From assembly GCA_013396915.1 (NCBI GenBank), contig VWZL01001963.1, forward strand, positions 207,829 through 271,828: DNA of 64,000 nt, read 5' to 3'. Made by a program: the position numbers and the translations under genes. The notes under the pieces were generated by a model. The model ran no database searches, was not told the origin of the DNA, and saw only the letters and a list, made by a program, of their open reading frames with translations. Origin of the DNA: Stercorarius parasiticus. Taxonomy: Eukaryota; Chordata; Aves; Charadriiformes; Stercorariidae. Every line of letters begins with the position of its first letter. Positions within the stretch are counted from its first letter, which is position 1. This document shows, piece by piece, positions 9,191-21,830 of this stretch.

Positions 9191-12109
9191 TTTATGTTTC
9201 TTCGAATATAACCATCAATAAAATAGTTAACCATGTTGCTATAACAATGTACAAATCTGCTCTGCAAAGTAAGTATAAGAACATGTGGCCTTCTTACAAT
9301 AGCAGACTTCTTCCTCCTGTGAAGAAGCCAAAATCCTATATGATTATTGAAGTGTTAAACATAACTGTACCTGGCATCCTGGCATCCTGCCCTCCATCCA
9401 GACTCACTTCTTTACAAACATCAAGGCCAAATTTATGTGCGGTCAGACAGCTGGTGTGAGGCCTATATACCATTTACATCTTACTTATGTCTTTATGGCA
9501 CGCTTTCTCAGTGACAGGCAAACTTAGTTAGTTCTATCTAACAAGCAGAGAACCTCTGTACAGAAAGGTTATCTGACTTGCTTATATTTTAGTCAGGAGA
9601 ATAAACAGAAACTTACTGTCCAGAGGTTATTTTTAAAAGTAAATTAAAAAAACCCAACAAATAATTCCTCATTCCAAGGTCTTTCAGGAAGCTGGTGAAG
9701 ATTTGACAAGGAGAAAGAAAAGCTCACTTTCTCTCTCCTCCCTTTTTTTCCATGGTGTATAAGAAGACAGATCTCTACACTAATAGAGTTTTGTAATTTC
9801 TCCTTCTATCTTTCTAATAATCCTATGATGGATTTCACATGGTCTTGATTGAGTCCATTTAAGCACTTTACTACTAGTTCCATATTAATCTGATCCCCTG
9901 AGATACTGAGAAAATGACTGTCTCTTAAGGATACTGTATCATTCTTTAATGAGAAAAGAAATTAAGTGTATCACAGCTATGTCAGGATTCTTTGTTATTT
10001 GACTTACAGCCTTGCTCCAATTTAGATTATTTTAGATAAAGAAACCTGCTTTCACAGTAACCACTGTCATAACCTTGCTCAAATATGCGGTTACTTTTCC
10101 TTCTATGCTAACATAAGTTCAACTAAAATAAATATGCAATTTATTCACTAGCCTAGAGAAAAACACTATCACTTATTTAACAGAATAGAAAAATATACAT
10201 GCCAGGCTGATTAAACATAACACTATGGTTTGGGTTTTTTTTCTCCTCTGCTGAAATATCTTCAGCTTCCATTAAACCTCGTGAAACAGAATATGTGGCA
10301 AAAATTGAAAGACACAATATGCTGTATAGCGTCATTTAGATATAAAAAGTAATAAAGACGGGGCAACTGCAGTTCATGTCCATTCACGTTGACATAAAAA
10401 GTGTGTTAACTTGTTTATCTCTTCCTTTACAAGGCTCATTTGGTTCAAAGTTACCTCCTTCGACTGGAAAAATAGCAGAGGAAACTAATAGAACAGCAGA
10501 GATTGTTTCAAACTAGATGCCACGAAGGTACCAAAATGAGAAATTCATAACGATTCAGTACTATGCTCTAACTGTGCTCCTAGTGAAATCAGGGCCAACT
10601 TCAGTGGAATAATGTGGAATATGTCAGAAACTGTTTTCCTTAGCTGCTTATAAAAAACAAAGCAAAACAAACAAACAAACAAAAGAAGAACAAAACCAAA
10701 TCCACAGAAGATAAGGTAATATAATGACTTCACTTATCTGAACTCAAGTCACTTAAGAGAAATTGTTTAAGACACTACAGAGAGTACCAAGAAAGCGTTT
10801 CACTCACACTACATAGGTGCCATTATACATACTACAGAGCCTGCAGTGTTTTGCTTCATTCACAGCTTGTCTCCATATCCTCTGAAAACACTGGAATGAC
10901 TTTAAAGGACTTCGGTAAATTAAACAGTCTTGATTGATACTCTTCTCTGGCAACAACACCAACTGGCATGGAACAATCTGCATCTGTCTTGCTAAACACT
11001 ATTATTCTCTAGAATCACATGCTTTCATCCAAAGTGTTTATTGGAATAGTCTCTGGACGGTGCTAAGTCCTGAGTGCAGGTTGGGAATTGATTGGGACAC
11101 TGCTAGTTGAAGCAAGTCAAACTATGTGAAAGGCTGCTCTACCACTACTTGTGACCATGTTTCAGTGCCAAGGAACATTTCCTGTGCTCTCCCTAAGCAT
11201 AGTTGCAGACTTGTCTCCTAATTATGTGGGAGCTTGGACCTTCTTTGGGAGTGGGCTAGCAGCTGTACCCCCAATCAGAGACTACTCCGCTGAAGGGACT
11301 TCCTGCCATACATAAATTTAGCTAACACACATACACTTTTACATTTATGAGTTCATCATGATGGAAGTTTCAAAAAAAAAAAAAATCAAGGCAGAGAATT
11401 TACTAATGGATTGATAGCAGATCTCATTTACTCTGTCAGTCTGTATGAATGTCAGTAGAGTAAGGACACTGAACAATATCATTTGAATTTGAATCCTGCT
11501 TGTTACTGAGCTTCAGCTGTTCCTGAATGTATGACAGATGGGCATGGTGAGTGGTTCATTCACCACCATTGTGTCCCTCAAAGTTACCCAGAAGAATAAG
11601 AACAGCTTTGTTAACTCTCATGATACTCATTTTGGCTATAATTTCAAGAATTCAGAGAGTGAATCAGTACTATTTATTACTCCTTTGATGGAGTCTGGAG
11701 ACCAACAGGCTCATTTGTAGTTAAGAGAAGATAACATCTTTCTTCCATCTGACGGCACTGATGGATGATGATAACTTCGAAAACTTTTCTTTCATTTAGT
11801 ATATAAGAAGATCTTATTTTTTTTAATTCTTATCCTTTGCCTTCCACTGCTCCTGATACACTAGGTCCCAAGCTCCAAGACATTCACTTTTCATCATGTT
11901 TCTCTCTTTCTCTGTGGAATAGTGTGCATGGGGAACTGTCCTCAATGACATTAATAACTCTACCAGTAAAAATCTATCTCAAAAGCAAACTGAGCACTGA
12001 CAAATCAAATAGACCTCAAATGAAGACAAAACACAGGGTTTGGACCGTGTCCCATTCACGACATCAAGCTAAGCATGGATTCACAAAGGATGTAAGATTC
12101 AAAGACAGT
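9191..12109. other. unique AT-rich DNA, no supported gene
   Basis: Almost 3 kb with no recognised transposon. It contains an imperfect A-rich CAAA-type simple repeat at about 10653-10684. No coding exon is supported. Confidence 0.5.
10653..10684 (+). repeat. (CAAA)n-type simple repeat
   Basis: A-rich sequence with repeated CAAA and CAAAA units. It is probably slippage-grown. Confidence 0.8.
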
Positions 12110-12456
12110 TACTTACAGCCTTCCATGGGCAAGCCAAATCCCAGTCCATTCCTGAGCAAAAAGGCAGCTAACCTCCCTAAACCCCTTTCTCTCTCTTTTT
12201 ACTGCTGAGCATGATGTCAGATGGCAGGGAATAGCTTTTTAAATAGTTCAGGTCATCTGCCTGGTTGTGTCCCCCCTCAACCTCTTGTGCACAGTCAGTG
12301 CACTGGGGGCCAACGTGAGGAAGAGAAAAGGCCTTAATTCTGTGCAGTGTTCAGCAATAGCTAAAACATGGGTGTGTTTTCAGCATTGTTTTGGTCACAA
12401 ATGTAAAACAAAGCTCCGCACCAGCTGCTATGCGAGCCAGACCCAGTACAAGGACA
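12110..12456 (-). mobile_element. ERVL-type LTR fragment
   Basis: On the + strand it contains GCTGAGCATGATGTCA, then a TTGTGTCCC--CTTGTGCAC block, AAAAGGCCTTAATTCTGTG, CAGCAATAGCTAAAACAT and CAGCTGCTATG. This order matches, in reverse, the U3 of a common avian ERVL LTR family that begins TGTCCTGGTTT. The right edge (about 12456) ends GGACA, as expected for that terminus. The left edge fades out beyond the TATA region near 12190 into a weakly similar part with CATGGGCAAGCC at about 12125. No target duplication was identified. Open frames over it are incidental. Confidence 0.6.
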
Positions 12457-14270
12457 CAGGAATGGCCAAGACATCATCTGACTAACTCTTGCATTAAGAG
12501 CTGGAGCATGCAAAATTAAACATTCTGAAATACGGTGAAGCAAATTTTCTCCCTTAAAATAACTCTTACTTGATCACCTAGATCTCTCTTTCTATTTTTA
12601 GAATAGACTATATACAGGCTCTGAGCAAGAAAATTTGCTCTTTGTCAGCACTGGTAGATTACTATGGAAGTTCTGTGAATATTAAGACAGTAATTTAATC
12701 TAAAAGAAACTTTAAGAAAACGATAACGACAACTAAAACATCAGTGCCCCAAAATGTATCGGTGTCTGCCAAATGCAATTTTTGCTAAAGTAGTTTCAAC
12801 TAAGATGGTCCTGCTTGGTGCGACACCATCTGTTGAATTTCCCTTGCTCATGTACTAGTAAGGAATAAGCAGCAACTTTACGTAATTTAAAATAAAATAA
12901 TCAAACGGGGAAACAGCTTCTCAATTACAATCATGAAAAGGATCAGGTGGGCTCTTACTCATCCTATGGACCATTGCACAGCTGACTTCACATACAGGAA
13001 GACAGTTACTTAACCTTTGATATAGCCACTGTTCACACAGACTTTAGCACTGGAGGAAAGGATTTTTTCAATCACCTCTCCTTCAGCTGCTTCTTAACTG
13101 AAGTACTGTTTTTTTTTTAATGTTTGTTGGGTTGTTTTGTTTGTCAGGGAAGGGAGAAGAACAATGGGAAGTTACCCATATTTCAAGAAATAACAGAAAA
13201 TGTTTCACAATATTTGGGAATATTTTTTTTCTCCTTACTTCTTGTGTTTTGTATGCTCGATTAGATTAGAGAAGAAAAAAAAGATTTTCTTGCTTCTCCT
13301 GCTATTCTCATCAATTTATTTCTCCCCATTATTTAGGAATTTCAGATGGTAATTTTCATGACCTAGATTTTCAACACATTTAGTTGAAAGATGATTCATG
13401 AAAGAAAGTGCAGTGATAGTTGCAATGTAAAGGCTTAGCACTGATTATAAGAAGAAACAGGGATAGACTGATGAATGAGGTCTGAAACAGATTCCCCTTT
13501 CCAAAAGAATACGAACCATATTCATGTTGGTTCAGGAAGCTTAGGAAAAGAAGATTTGGGGGCCAGAAGTGAGGAGACAGGCAGGCACTGGCTGGAAACT
13601 CTTAAACTGCTTTAAGTTATTTGCCATGAGCTGAAATACTGCCACTCCAAGAAGTAAAGAGCACAGCACTAACAGGACACTTTCCCTGATGTATCTTTTT
13701 AACTCAAATAAGGATCAGGTCACACATAAGTGATAGTTTTTTAAAGAAAGGAGCAATTGCATTCGATGAGGCTTTCCCTAGACACAACTTGCTCTTCCAT
13801 GCAAAAAGCTCAGAGCGCACAATGGGTTTAACCCATGAAGCTGCAGTTGTGAGCACCGCTACACAAGCGCACAGGTTAGAAAACAAGTTTGCTGAGAGAA
13901 GGAGCATCAGATCGCTGCCATAATTATAGATACTGACACAGAACCAAAAGCTTCACCCCCAGTCCCCTGTAACATGAAACAAAACCATCAGAAATCAGCC
14001 TCCTTAAATCAGATAATGTCTCTTCCAGGCCTCCTTGAGCACCAGCTGCGTCTTGCAAAAGAATATTTATCTTGATTAACACAAGTGGACTCTGAAGAAG
14101 TGTCACATGACTGTGCCTTCAATCTGGAGAGAGCAGCAGCAGCTTAATGCTCCAGCACGCACTGATGAGGCGAGATAAACAGGAGGCTACTCCACACACT
14201 GCACAATTGCAGCTCTCTCAAATCCTTGATTTTAAGTCCTCACAGCCCCTTCAAGACTCAAGCACTGATT
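12457..14270. other. unique DNA, no supported gene
   Basis: No repeat family was recognised. The part 13900-14230 is somewhat richer in G+C and contains GCAGCAGCAGC near 14130, but no clear promoter or exon can be assigned. Confidence 0.45.
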
Positions 14271-14498
14271 ATGAAGATTCTGAAAATTCAGGTATTGAAG
14301 CCAGACATTCAGGTTAACATCGCGCAGGAGCTGGTATCTGCCCACAGAAATCAAGCAGCGGAAGTGCTGTACCAAGCCCAAGTCCTACTTCTGGGGCTCT
14401 CCTTAGCAGACAGGCATTTTCATGCTTATTTATTTATTCTTTTTGAGCTGCTAGTGAACTTATCACAAGGGAGAAATCTGCTGGCAACAGGGAGTTAA
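14271..14498 (+). CDS. unrecognised 75-codon open frame, weak candidate
   Basis: I do not recognise a product. The frame opens at ATG 14271 (A at -3, A at +4) and ends at TAA 14496-14498. The first third is mixed and slightly basic (KILKIQVLKPDIQ). The middle is helix-prone (NIAQELVSAHRNQAAEVLYQ). A hydrophobic stretch around residues 50-60 (HAYLFILFELLV) could be a membrane segment. The frame is less AT-rich than its surroundings. There is no splice structure or known domain, and open frames of this length are expected by chance in 64 kb, so it is recorded only as a candidate. Confidence 0.12.
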   Translation: MKILKIQVLKPDIQVNIAQELVSAHRNQAAEVLYQAQVLLLGLSLADRHFHAYLFILFELLVNLSQGRNLLATGS

Positions 14499-16664
14499 AG
14501 GGAAATTTATTTTGAAAAACAGGTTTTTAAAAAGCTATTTTTTTTTAATGAGCAGTCCCAGATACCCAGAGCTCCTGTCTTACTGTGGAGATTAGAGCTT
14601 TCCCAAAGTATCCTAACCATGGAAGTGTCAACTCCCATCCCAAGAGAACAAACGTATTTTGACTGTCTGATTTCAAGACACATTCTCATCAGTGATTCCC
14701 CTCTGAGCCAAATCGGCTTATAGAGAAGAAAGTGAGGAGGATTTCTCTTTATTATTATTATCTAAATATAAATTATGTATATAAAAATTGTATAAATAGC
14801 ATATACATATGTGTATACACACAGATATATATATACACATAAACATACACATCTATATATATGTCCTTAGTCTACTACAGGTTACCTATGCTAGGAGACT
14901 TTAGCACTGTTCACTTTTTATCCCAATGCAAAGTAGGGTGTCATGTCATTGTCACACAGAAATTTATGCATTACGGTTCCTGTAGCCCTGAGTTGACTTT
15001 TCTTTTCCCATCACCAGCTGGAAGGCTTAATTTCTAGGCTGTACCTTGCTGCAGTCATTGCTAGTGGGTTTGTGTTATCAGACAAAGGAGTAGGAGCCAC
15101 AGGTCAATTATTGATAACCTTCTGGAGGCTCACTGGTCCCAGCCCAAAGCATAATTCAGCCTTAGGGATAGGACATAGTGTTTGAGAACATTCAACAGAG
15201 AAAAGAGGTCTGAAGGAGGAAAAGCTTGAAAAGGAGCCTTGAACTAGAGTTTAGCTAGTGTTATTTGGGAATTACTGAAGCCCCAAAGGGGCTATGACTT
15301 TTTTTAATGTAAATCTACACTAGAAAGTAAATTTTTAAAGTTGCTGTGTGACTAAACCTAGAAATTATTTCTTTTTCCCCATTTTTAATTTCCTTTAAGT
15401 CTGTATATTTTTCCATTGCAAATTATGCATAGCTATCAAAGAAAAACAGAGGATATTAAATATATAGTCATCTGTCTGTACGATACCTGATCTGCCTAGT
15501 AAGTGTAACCTGTAGAGACAATGAGAGTGTATGAGACATTGCTAGAATACACATATGGATTGAAAAATAAATAGAGTATCTGTCTGTCTATCTATTGCAA
15601 GAATGAATGACAGAGGGAAAAACAAACCATGGAGTTAACAAGTAGTAATCTATTCCCTTAAGCATTCTGCTCAGTCACCTGACATCATGGATTGAATACA
15701 AAAATAACTTTTCTGGGAAAAAATGTCTGATAGCTAGCTTGCTGAAATATCCTAATGGAGAAAGACTGTTAAAAGCATTAGAGAGGGATCAGCCTTGCAC
15801 AGATCAAAGCTATAGCTTGATTTGGAGAAGCTACCAGAAATCCTGATATTTCTCTGACACCTTATTTCACTTTTAATATATATGGAAAGAATCTTTCATA
15901 TCACACGTCCCACTCCTTCTGCTGCCCTTGAAACTCTCAGTCAAAATGCTGCTTAGTTCTTTTCCATCTCTGTTACTTACTTATTCAAAATGATCTGCTG
16001 TAACTTGCAGTGATCTGTAGAGTGCAATCAGTCAGTCTGTCTTGGTGTTGTGGTGGTTTGCAGGGGTGGACAGATGTCGAATTGGCTCTGTATACCTCCT
16101 CAAAGGACTGCCTCTGAAGACTACTTTCCCCCTTTTGCACAACAAATTATCATGCCAGCTTTCTGGTTTGTTTTTCTTCTCTGGATCAAACAGGCAGATC
16201 CATTTCTTCTATCGTAGTTTAAAGGCACTAGGACCATTATTCCACCTCAGAGCTCCAAGGCCCAGCATCTTTGCTACTAATTCTTGCCTTATGAACACCT
16301 AAAACCTAATATCCAGACAGAGAGACTCAGAGAATGTCCTTTAATTTGAAAAATCATCCTTCTGTTCCTTGAAAGAGTTGGTGATAAAGAAACGGAGAGC
16401 ACTGACTTTAAAAAAAATCATTGAATGAGTCAAAGTGAGGATTTTCTAACTGCAAAATGTTTATACGAAAGGATCATACCTTCTTGGAGGTGGCCTGGCA
16501 AGCTATGAGAAAACAAGTCCATAACTCACCACGAAGAAGCCAGTTTTACTTAATCCCACCTCAAGGGAGATTTAGTTCAGTTTATTTCAGCAGTGTCCAT
16601 CAGTTCAGTGGTCTCACAAGACAAAGAACAGAAAGCTTAAAGACTGATTGGATCTCTGGGGCCT
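14499..16664. other. unique AT-rich DNA with TA-rich stretch
   Basis: Contains an alternating (TA)n and (TACA)n rich region at about 14750-14865. No gene or named repeat was recognised. Confidence 0.5.
14750..14865. repeat. TA-rich low-complexity region
   Basis: Repeated TATATA, ATACACAT and ATCTATATATAT runs, interrupted. It is not a clean microsatellite. Confidence 0.7.
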
Positions 16665-16880
16665 CAATTTAGTTGTCTAAATAAAGGCTTCTAGTTCTGC
16701 CTGAGACACTGCAGCGTATCTGTGACATCCATGTTGTCTGAGTCATATGATGTAGGACCTGCAGGTCACCAGTGCCCTTATGGAAGAGCAGCTGGAGATG
16801 CAGCAAAGATACCCTATGGCATTCAGAATGGCACTATGACTGCACTTAGGCAAGGGACTTGAGTCTTCTCTGTCTCCTTC
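16665..16880 (+). repeat. unnamed old interspersed repeat, copy A
   Basis: This stretch aligns by eye with 28465-28695 over about 220 bp in the same orientation. Shared blocks in order are CTAGTTCT-CCTGAGA-AC, GTATCTG-GAC, TAGGACCT or AGGACCT, GAG-AGCTGGA, AAATGGCAC or GAATGGCAC, a TTGAG-TTCT-TGAGTC type stretch and a final GAGCTG or TAGCTG. No open frame is shared. The family is unknown to me; it is an old, dispersed sequence rather than a tandem one. Confidence 0.5.
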
Positions 16881-17017
16881 TGAGGGCTGAGCTGGAAATA
16901 ATATTACATACTAAATATCTGAACAGGGAAAGTGAAAAGAGGAAAAAGAAGCTGTGGGATAGAAAAGAAACTGTGCTGGGTGCATTAAAAGAACTTGTTG
17001 GTCCCAATTTGGCAATG

Positions 17018-17350
17018 AAGTTTGTGAGGCAGGGTCCATTCAGTATAGGAAAGCAGAAGCAGGAGCAAGTTCATCAGAGGGCCACCAAGGTGGGTGGGGA
17101 CTGGATCAGTTACCCTATTAGCAGAGGTTGACAGGGATGGTCTTTTTCAGTCTGGGGAATAACAGCTTCAGGGGAACTCAGTTGCAGGCTTTGAATACAT
17201 ACAGGGAGATTATCAAGAAAATGGAGCCATGGTTAAAGCCCTGAACAACATGGTCTGAATTCAGTGTTGAATTACTCTGTTTTGAGCAGGAGATTGGACT
17301 AGAGACCTCTAAAGGTCCTTTCTAACCTGAATGATGCTGCGATTCTCATG
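17018..17350 (+). mobile_element. old diverged CR1 LINE
   Basis: The end shows a degraded CR1 signature: GAGATTGGACTAGAGACCTC, then GGTCCTTTCTAACCTGAATGATGCTGCGATTCTC. Upstream, AGAGGGCCACCAAGGTG and GGGAATAACAGCTTCAGGGG fit CR1 ORF2-end and 3' UTR positions. It is more diverged than the other copies and its tail has decayed to a single GATTCT. Confidence 0.65.
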
Positions 17351-17724
17351 AAGACAGCGCATTCTTCCATATGAGGAACATCTGCGGAAGCTTCCAATTA
17401 AACAATGAAAACTTTTCTCTTATGAATCCATTAGGTGTAAGTGTGCATTATGTTCAAACCTGGAGCAGAGCTTCTAGTTTTATTTTCTCCAAAAAGAATC
17501 CAACTAGTGTGAACTGAATAGTAATTGGGGATTTTCTTCAAAATCATACTACTGATCCTAATCAAAATTATAATGCAGAGGGAGCCTAATTCTTCAAGTT
17601 CCGCTAAGTTATTTCTACAGTGTCTTAGATTTAAATTAAACTTGAAGTCTGGGAAATGGCTAAGCGTGTAACATGAGATTTATTTATTTTTAATGACTAT
17701 TTTGTCATGAAGCTCAGACAATTA

Positions 17725-17729
17725 GTATG
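17725..17729 (+). repeat. target site duplication, left copy
   Basis: GTATG, identical to 17781-17785, flanking a 51-bp mini-LTR. Confidence 0.75.
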
Positions 17730-17780
17730 TGTCCTGGTTTGAGGTTCATTTCAGTGGCCAGTCTGGCCCAAACCATGACA
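17730..17780 (+). mobile_element. 51-bp mini-LTR with intact termini
   Basis: The element starts TGTCCTGGTTTG and ends CAAACCATGACA, so its last 12 bases are an imperfect reverse complement of its first 12 (one mismatch). A perfect 5-bp duplication GTATG borders it. Its first 12 bases equal the sense start of the solo LTR at 22758-23426. Its last 27 bases share GGCCA, four bases, GGCCCAAAC, four bases, ACA with that LTR's sense end, at identical spacing. It therefore looks like an LTR of the same family reduced to its two ends. About 600 bases of LTR body are absent. The alternative is a very small non-autonomous DNA element. Confidence 0.7.
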
Positions 17781-17785
17781 GTATG
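17781..17785 (+). repeat. target site duplication, right copy
   Basis: GTATG directly after the terminal ACA, matching 17725-17729. Confidence 0.75.
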
Positions 17786-19120
17786 TTGTAATCATTGCCA
17801 TATTTTTGCGTGACACTCTGTATCTCTATACCCTTGCCTGTATCTTTTATGTTTTACTCTGTAAAATCAGGAAATGATGCCTTCTTGCTTGTACTTGTGC
17901 AACATGTAAAACAATGAAGCCTTGGCCCATTTCTGAAGCTGCTGGATACTTTTCCAGTAATAACAACCGAAATCAACTGTATTAATAAAATAGTCTCTTA
18001 GGCACACCAAACATCCCGGACTTATTAAACCCTCTCTCGCTGAAAAATGTATTGAAGCTCTGTAAAAATTTTTTTTAAATAAACATTAAAAAAAAGGCAA
18101 AAAAAAAAAAGCAGCGTTCTCTTGCATAACTCAAAGGTTAGTTCTGTTCTGCTGAATAACTGCAATCCTCATGGAAAATATTTAATTGGAACTTAGAGGT
18201 TTAGGATGTTATTTTGTTCCTAGAAAAACATGTTAACCAAAAGAAAGGCCACAGACTTTTGACAAGTTAAAGTCCTACCCTCCTCACTTCTTTTCTCCCT
18301 CCCTCCTCTTCTCTCTCCCTCTTCCCATCTGTCGTTATTCACAACTCCACTCTAAAACAGTGTAACTTACTTTTCAAGCGCTGAGGGATGAGAGCTTTTA
18401 ACTGGATATTATCCTATACAGAGAAGTATGCCACTATTTTGCTGGTTGGAATATGGATCTCCTTATTTCCAGCATCTGGAGATTTTAACTGAAGTGGAAA
18501 TGAGAGTATAACAGAAGCATATTAATTAAGTACTAACCACAGGCTTTGGCTCTGCTGCAGGATGTACTAAACGGCACACATGGAATAAAGGTCATAGAAG
18601 CAAGATATTAGATTACTTCTGAGTGCAAAAATAATGTATTTGATTTTAGTAGAGTATTGCATATGCGACTCATTAAACTGGACTCTGAGGAGTTCTGTTT
18701 CCATAAGGGTGATAGACCAGCAGTACTTGTTACTCTGAGAAACGCAAATGTAGAGAAAAAGCTACAGACTGTTTTCTATGTGAAACATTTTGGATTTGCC
18801 TACCTGATGCAGCAGTAAACAGTATTCTAATAATCTATGCACAGACTGAAAACTTTGTGCTAGAGGGTTCAAAATAAACAGCGCTGATATGCAGGTCCCC
18901 AATTAGATGTGGATTTTACCTTTTCAACTCATGCTCATCTGTCTAATAAGCTGAATTCCTGGAAGGTTTAATGTGATTCATTAAACACTGCAGGAAACTC
19001 ACAAACAAGAAATAAATGTCTTAGTAACCTGCTCAATGTCATTTTAGTATGGTTATGGGCAAAGAATCAACATAACTCAATGAACAGTGAAGTATTTTGT
19101 GGCTGAAGTTGCAAATACAG
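17786..19120. other. unique DNA, nothing supported
   Basis: Contains an AATAAA near 17986 and A-rich runs at 18070-18111. No gene was recognised. Confidence 0.5.
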
Positions 19121-19890
19121 AAAATCATAGAATCGTAGAATAGTTTGGGTTGGAAGCAACCTTTAAAGATCAACTGTTCCGACTCCCCTGCCATGGGCAG
19201 GGACATCTACTAGATCAGGTTGCTCAAAAACCCATCCAACCTGACCTTGAGCCCTTCCAGTGGTAGGCACCCACAACTTCTCCGGGGAACCTGTCCCAGT
19301 AAAAAATGTCTTCCTTATGTCCAATCTAAACCGACCCTCTATCAGTTTAAAGCCATTGCCCCTGGTTCTGTCATTACAGGCCTTGGTAAAAAGTCTCTCT
19401 TTCTATTAAACCCTTTTTATATATTGAAAGGCCACAATAAGGTCTCCCTGGAGCCTTGTCTTCTCCAGGCTGAACAATCCCAACTCTCTCAGCCTGCCTT
19501 CATAGGAGAGCTACTCCAGCTCTCTGATTGCTTTTGTGACCCTCCTCTGCACTTGCTCCAACAGGTCCATGTCTCTCCTGTGCTGCGGACCCCAGAGCTG
19601 AACACAGTACTCCAGGTGGAGTCTCAACGGAGTGGAGTTGAGAGGCAGAATCATGTCCCTTGACATGCTGGCTACGCTGCTTTTTATTCAGCCCAAGATA
19701 CAATTGGCTTTCTCACTCACAAGCGGACGTTGCTGGCTTATTTCCAGTTTTTCATCCACCGCTATTCCCACGTCCTTCACCACAGGGCTTCTTTCAATCC
19801 ATTCACTCCCCATTCTGCATTGGTACTAGGGACTGCTCCAACCCAGTGCAGGACCTTGCACTTGGCCTTATTGAATTTCATGAGGTTAAT
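19121..19890 (-). mobile_element. CR1 LINE, about 770 bp
   Basis: In reverse orientation it begins with the AATCATAGAATCGTAGAATAG tail region and GGGTTGGAAGCAACC. It continues through CAGGTTGCTC, AACCTGTCCCAG and AGGCTGAACAATCCCAAC (the FSL-codon region), and ends in the ORF2 region at GACCTTGCACTTGGCC and TGAATTTCATGAGGTTAAT. It holds the 3' UTR and degenerate C-terminal ORF2 codons read from the minus strand. Frameshifts and stops break the frame, and plus-strand open frames over it (for example 19220-19663) are antisense shadows. It serves as a gap-free ruler for the incomplete copy at 48090. Confidence 0.93.
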
Positions 19891-21630
19891 GATACAAAAT
19901 AACACCTACCAGAGCACCACTAACCATTTGGGAAGTCTGTTGTTGAAGGACATCATCCAAAAAAAGTTTGACAGAGGTGCAAACCATCATCTTACTGTGT
20001 CACTGTTATACAGTACTATTATACAGTATAAGACATTCTCAGATAACAACACAGTGATTAGGAACGGTGGGAAGAAAGCTTCTTTTAAAGAGGATACAAA
20101 TGGGTGCAGAATGACCTTCTCCACTATGGACTTCAGAAAAGGAAGAGTAATGTTCTGTACTGTGACCATTAAAGATAAGTGAGGGGTCACCACTTATGCC
20201 CAAATGCCTGCTAAAGATTATTCTTTCACAGTGAAAAAACAGTATAAATTTCTAGGAGTCTTAGTCCATAGAGAAAAAGAAAAGCGGGGTCATCCAGAGG
20301 GAAGCAAGGGAGAAGTATCATCTATGTTCTGATGGATGATACAAAGTGAAGTGCTAAAAGGATGCAGTGAGAGATTCAGAGCCAGGACAAAAATTGTTGA
20401 AGGCGTCTAAAAAGACCTAAGAATGGTGCTGGTTCTGGAATTACATTACAGCATCCCTTTTCCTGTCAGTGCACTTCTCTAATTCTAATGATAATTAATG
20501 TCACCTCCAGGTCAGAAAACTCTATGACCCATTTCTATTTCCAAGCCTCAATAGGGAAGATCAGTGCTGTTCTTCTATACACTGTGAAAAACTACAGAAA
20601 GATAGTAATAGAAAATACTGAAATACTCACAGGCGGGTTTTTTTGGTACAATTCTAGTATGTCACCACTAAGTCATAGTGTTATCTAATCTGGTATTAAT
20701 ATGCATTTGTTTTAATGTCAGGATATGTACTTACTTGATCAAATAGAAAAACAAAGATTCTGGTGAATTTTAAAGAATATTTTGAAAACAGAACTCATTC
20801 TAGTTATTCATAGGTAATACAAATAGGCTGATGTAAGTCATCTTGTCCTCTACCTGCCTACTTACCCTTCTTTTTTCTGTAGTACTCAAAACTGTAGCAT
20901 CTAAACACAATTAACAGCTAGCAAAATGGAACTGCTCTTTTGATTTTCTTAACTCTCCTCCATTAGAAATGTGGTGATACAACAAGATAAGACTTGTGAT
21001 GGGTCACATTAACACTTTGGGTTTTTTTATTAACATGAGCCAAACACGTCTTTCTACTCCTGGTTCCTGGCTTTGTGTATTACAGCAGTATCTGGAGTGC
21101 TCAGACAGGACTGGGGCAAACTTTAATGTGCTACATATTGTACAAACAAGTGGGAAGAGACAGCCTGTGTGAAGAGCCTCAGTGTGTAAAACAAAGAAAG
21201 GATTATTTGTTTCTGCTTTACAGGTGGTTATATGAAATGTAGAGACAGTTGAAAGCTTCTTTATGGGCATCACGCTTGAGGACTATGGTAGAGATAAAAA
21301 TTCATCTTAGACCTCTTTGTTCCAGTCAGCACTTCAATAACGCCTCACCTCTTTCATCACTGGCTGTCTTGATCTCTTGCTTCATCCTAGATTTTTCCAA
21401 TATGACTTTTATCTTGAGATGGGCAATAAGGAAATATACACTCCTACACAGGTACTAGCAAATTATTGTGTGCATCAGCCTCCAACAGAAGAAATGTAGA
21501 GATTTCCCACTGAGCTTTCCTCAAAATAATGAATAAGTTTAGATAAAGGGAATGCTTTATCCTCATGGAACACAGGCAGAGGCAATAAAAAGAACTCTGA
21601 CCCTCATTTGTAGGATTGCAGGAAAATTCA
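19891..21630. other. unique DNA, nothing supported
   Basis: No transposon or gene recognised. A short near-duplicate TATACAGTA pair lies at about 20009-20030. Confidence 0.5.
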
Positions 21631-21830
21631 TCTTGGAACAGACCTCAGGAAAACATCTAGTCCACCTCCTGCTCGAAGCATGATCATCTATGAGAACAGA
21701 GCAGGTTTTCAGAACTTCACCCACTCTGGTCTTGAAAATCTCCAAGGGTAGGCAACAGCACAACTTGTCTGGGTAACATTTTCTGATATTTGATGGTCCT
21801 TATGATTTCCTTATATCCAGTCTAAACCTT
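21631..21830 (-). mobile_element. old CR1 LINE fragment
   Basis: A reverse-oriented, diverged CR1 3' region: ACCTCAGGAAAACATCTAGTCCACCTCCTGC, then AGAGCAGGTTTTCAGAACTTC, TCTTGAAAATCTCCAAGGG and TATATCCAGTCTAAACCTTT occur in CR1 order. The tail repeat is no longer visible. Confidence 0.7.

Noticed and set aside
19220..19663. 147-codon plus-strand frame
   Set aside because: It lies entirely within a minus-strand CR1 and is the antisense of its ORF2 and 3' UTR.
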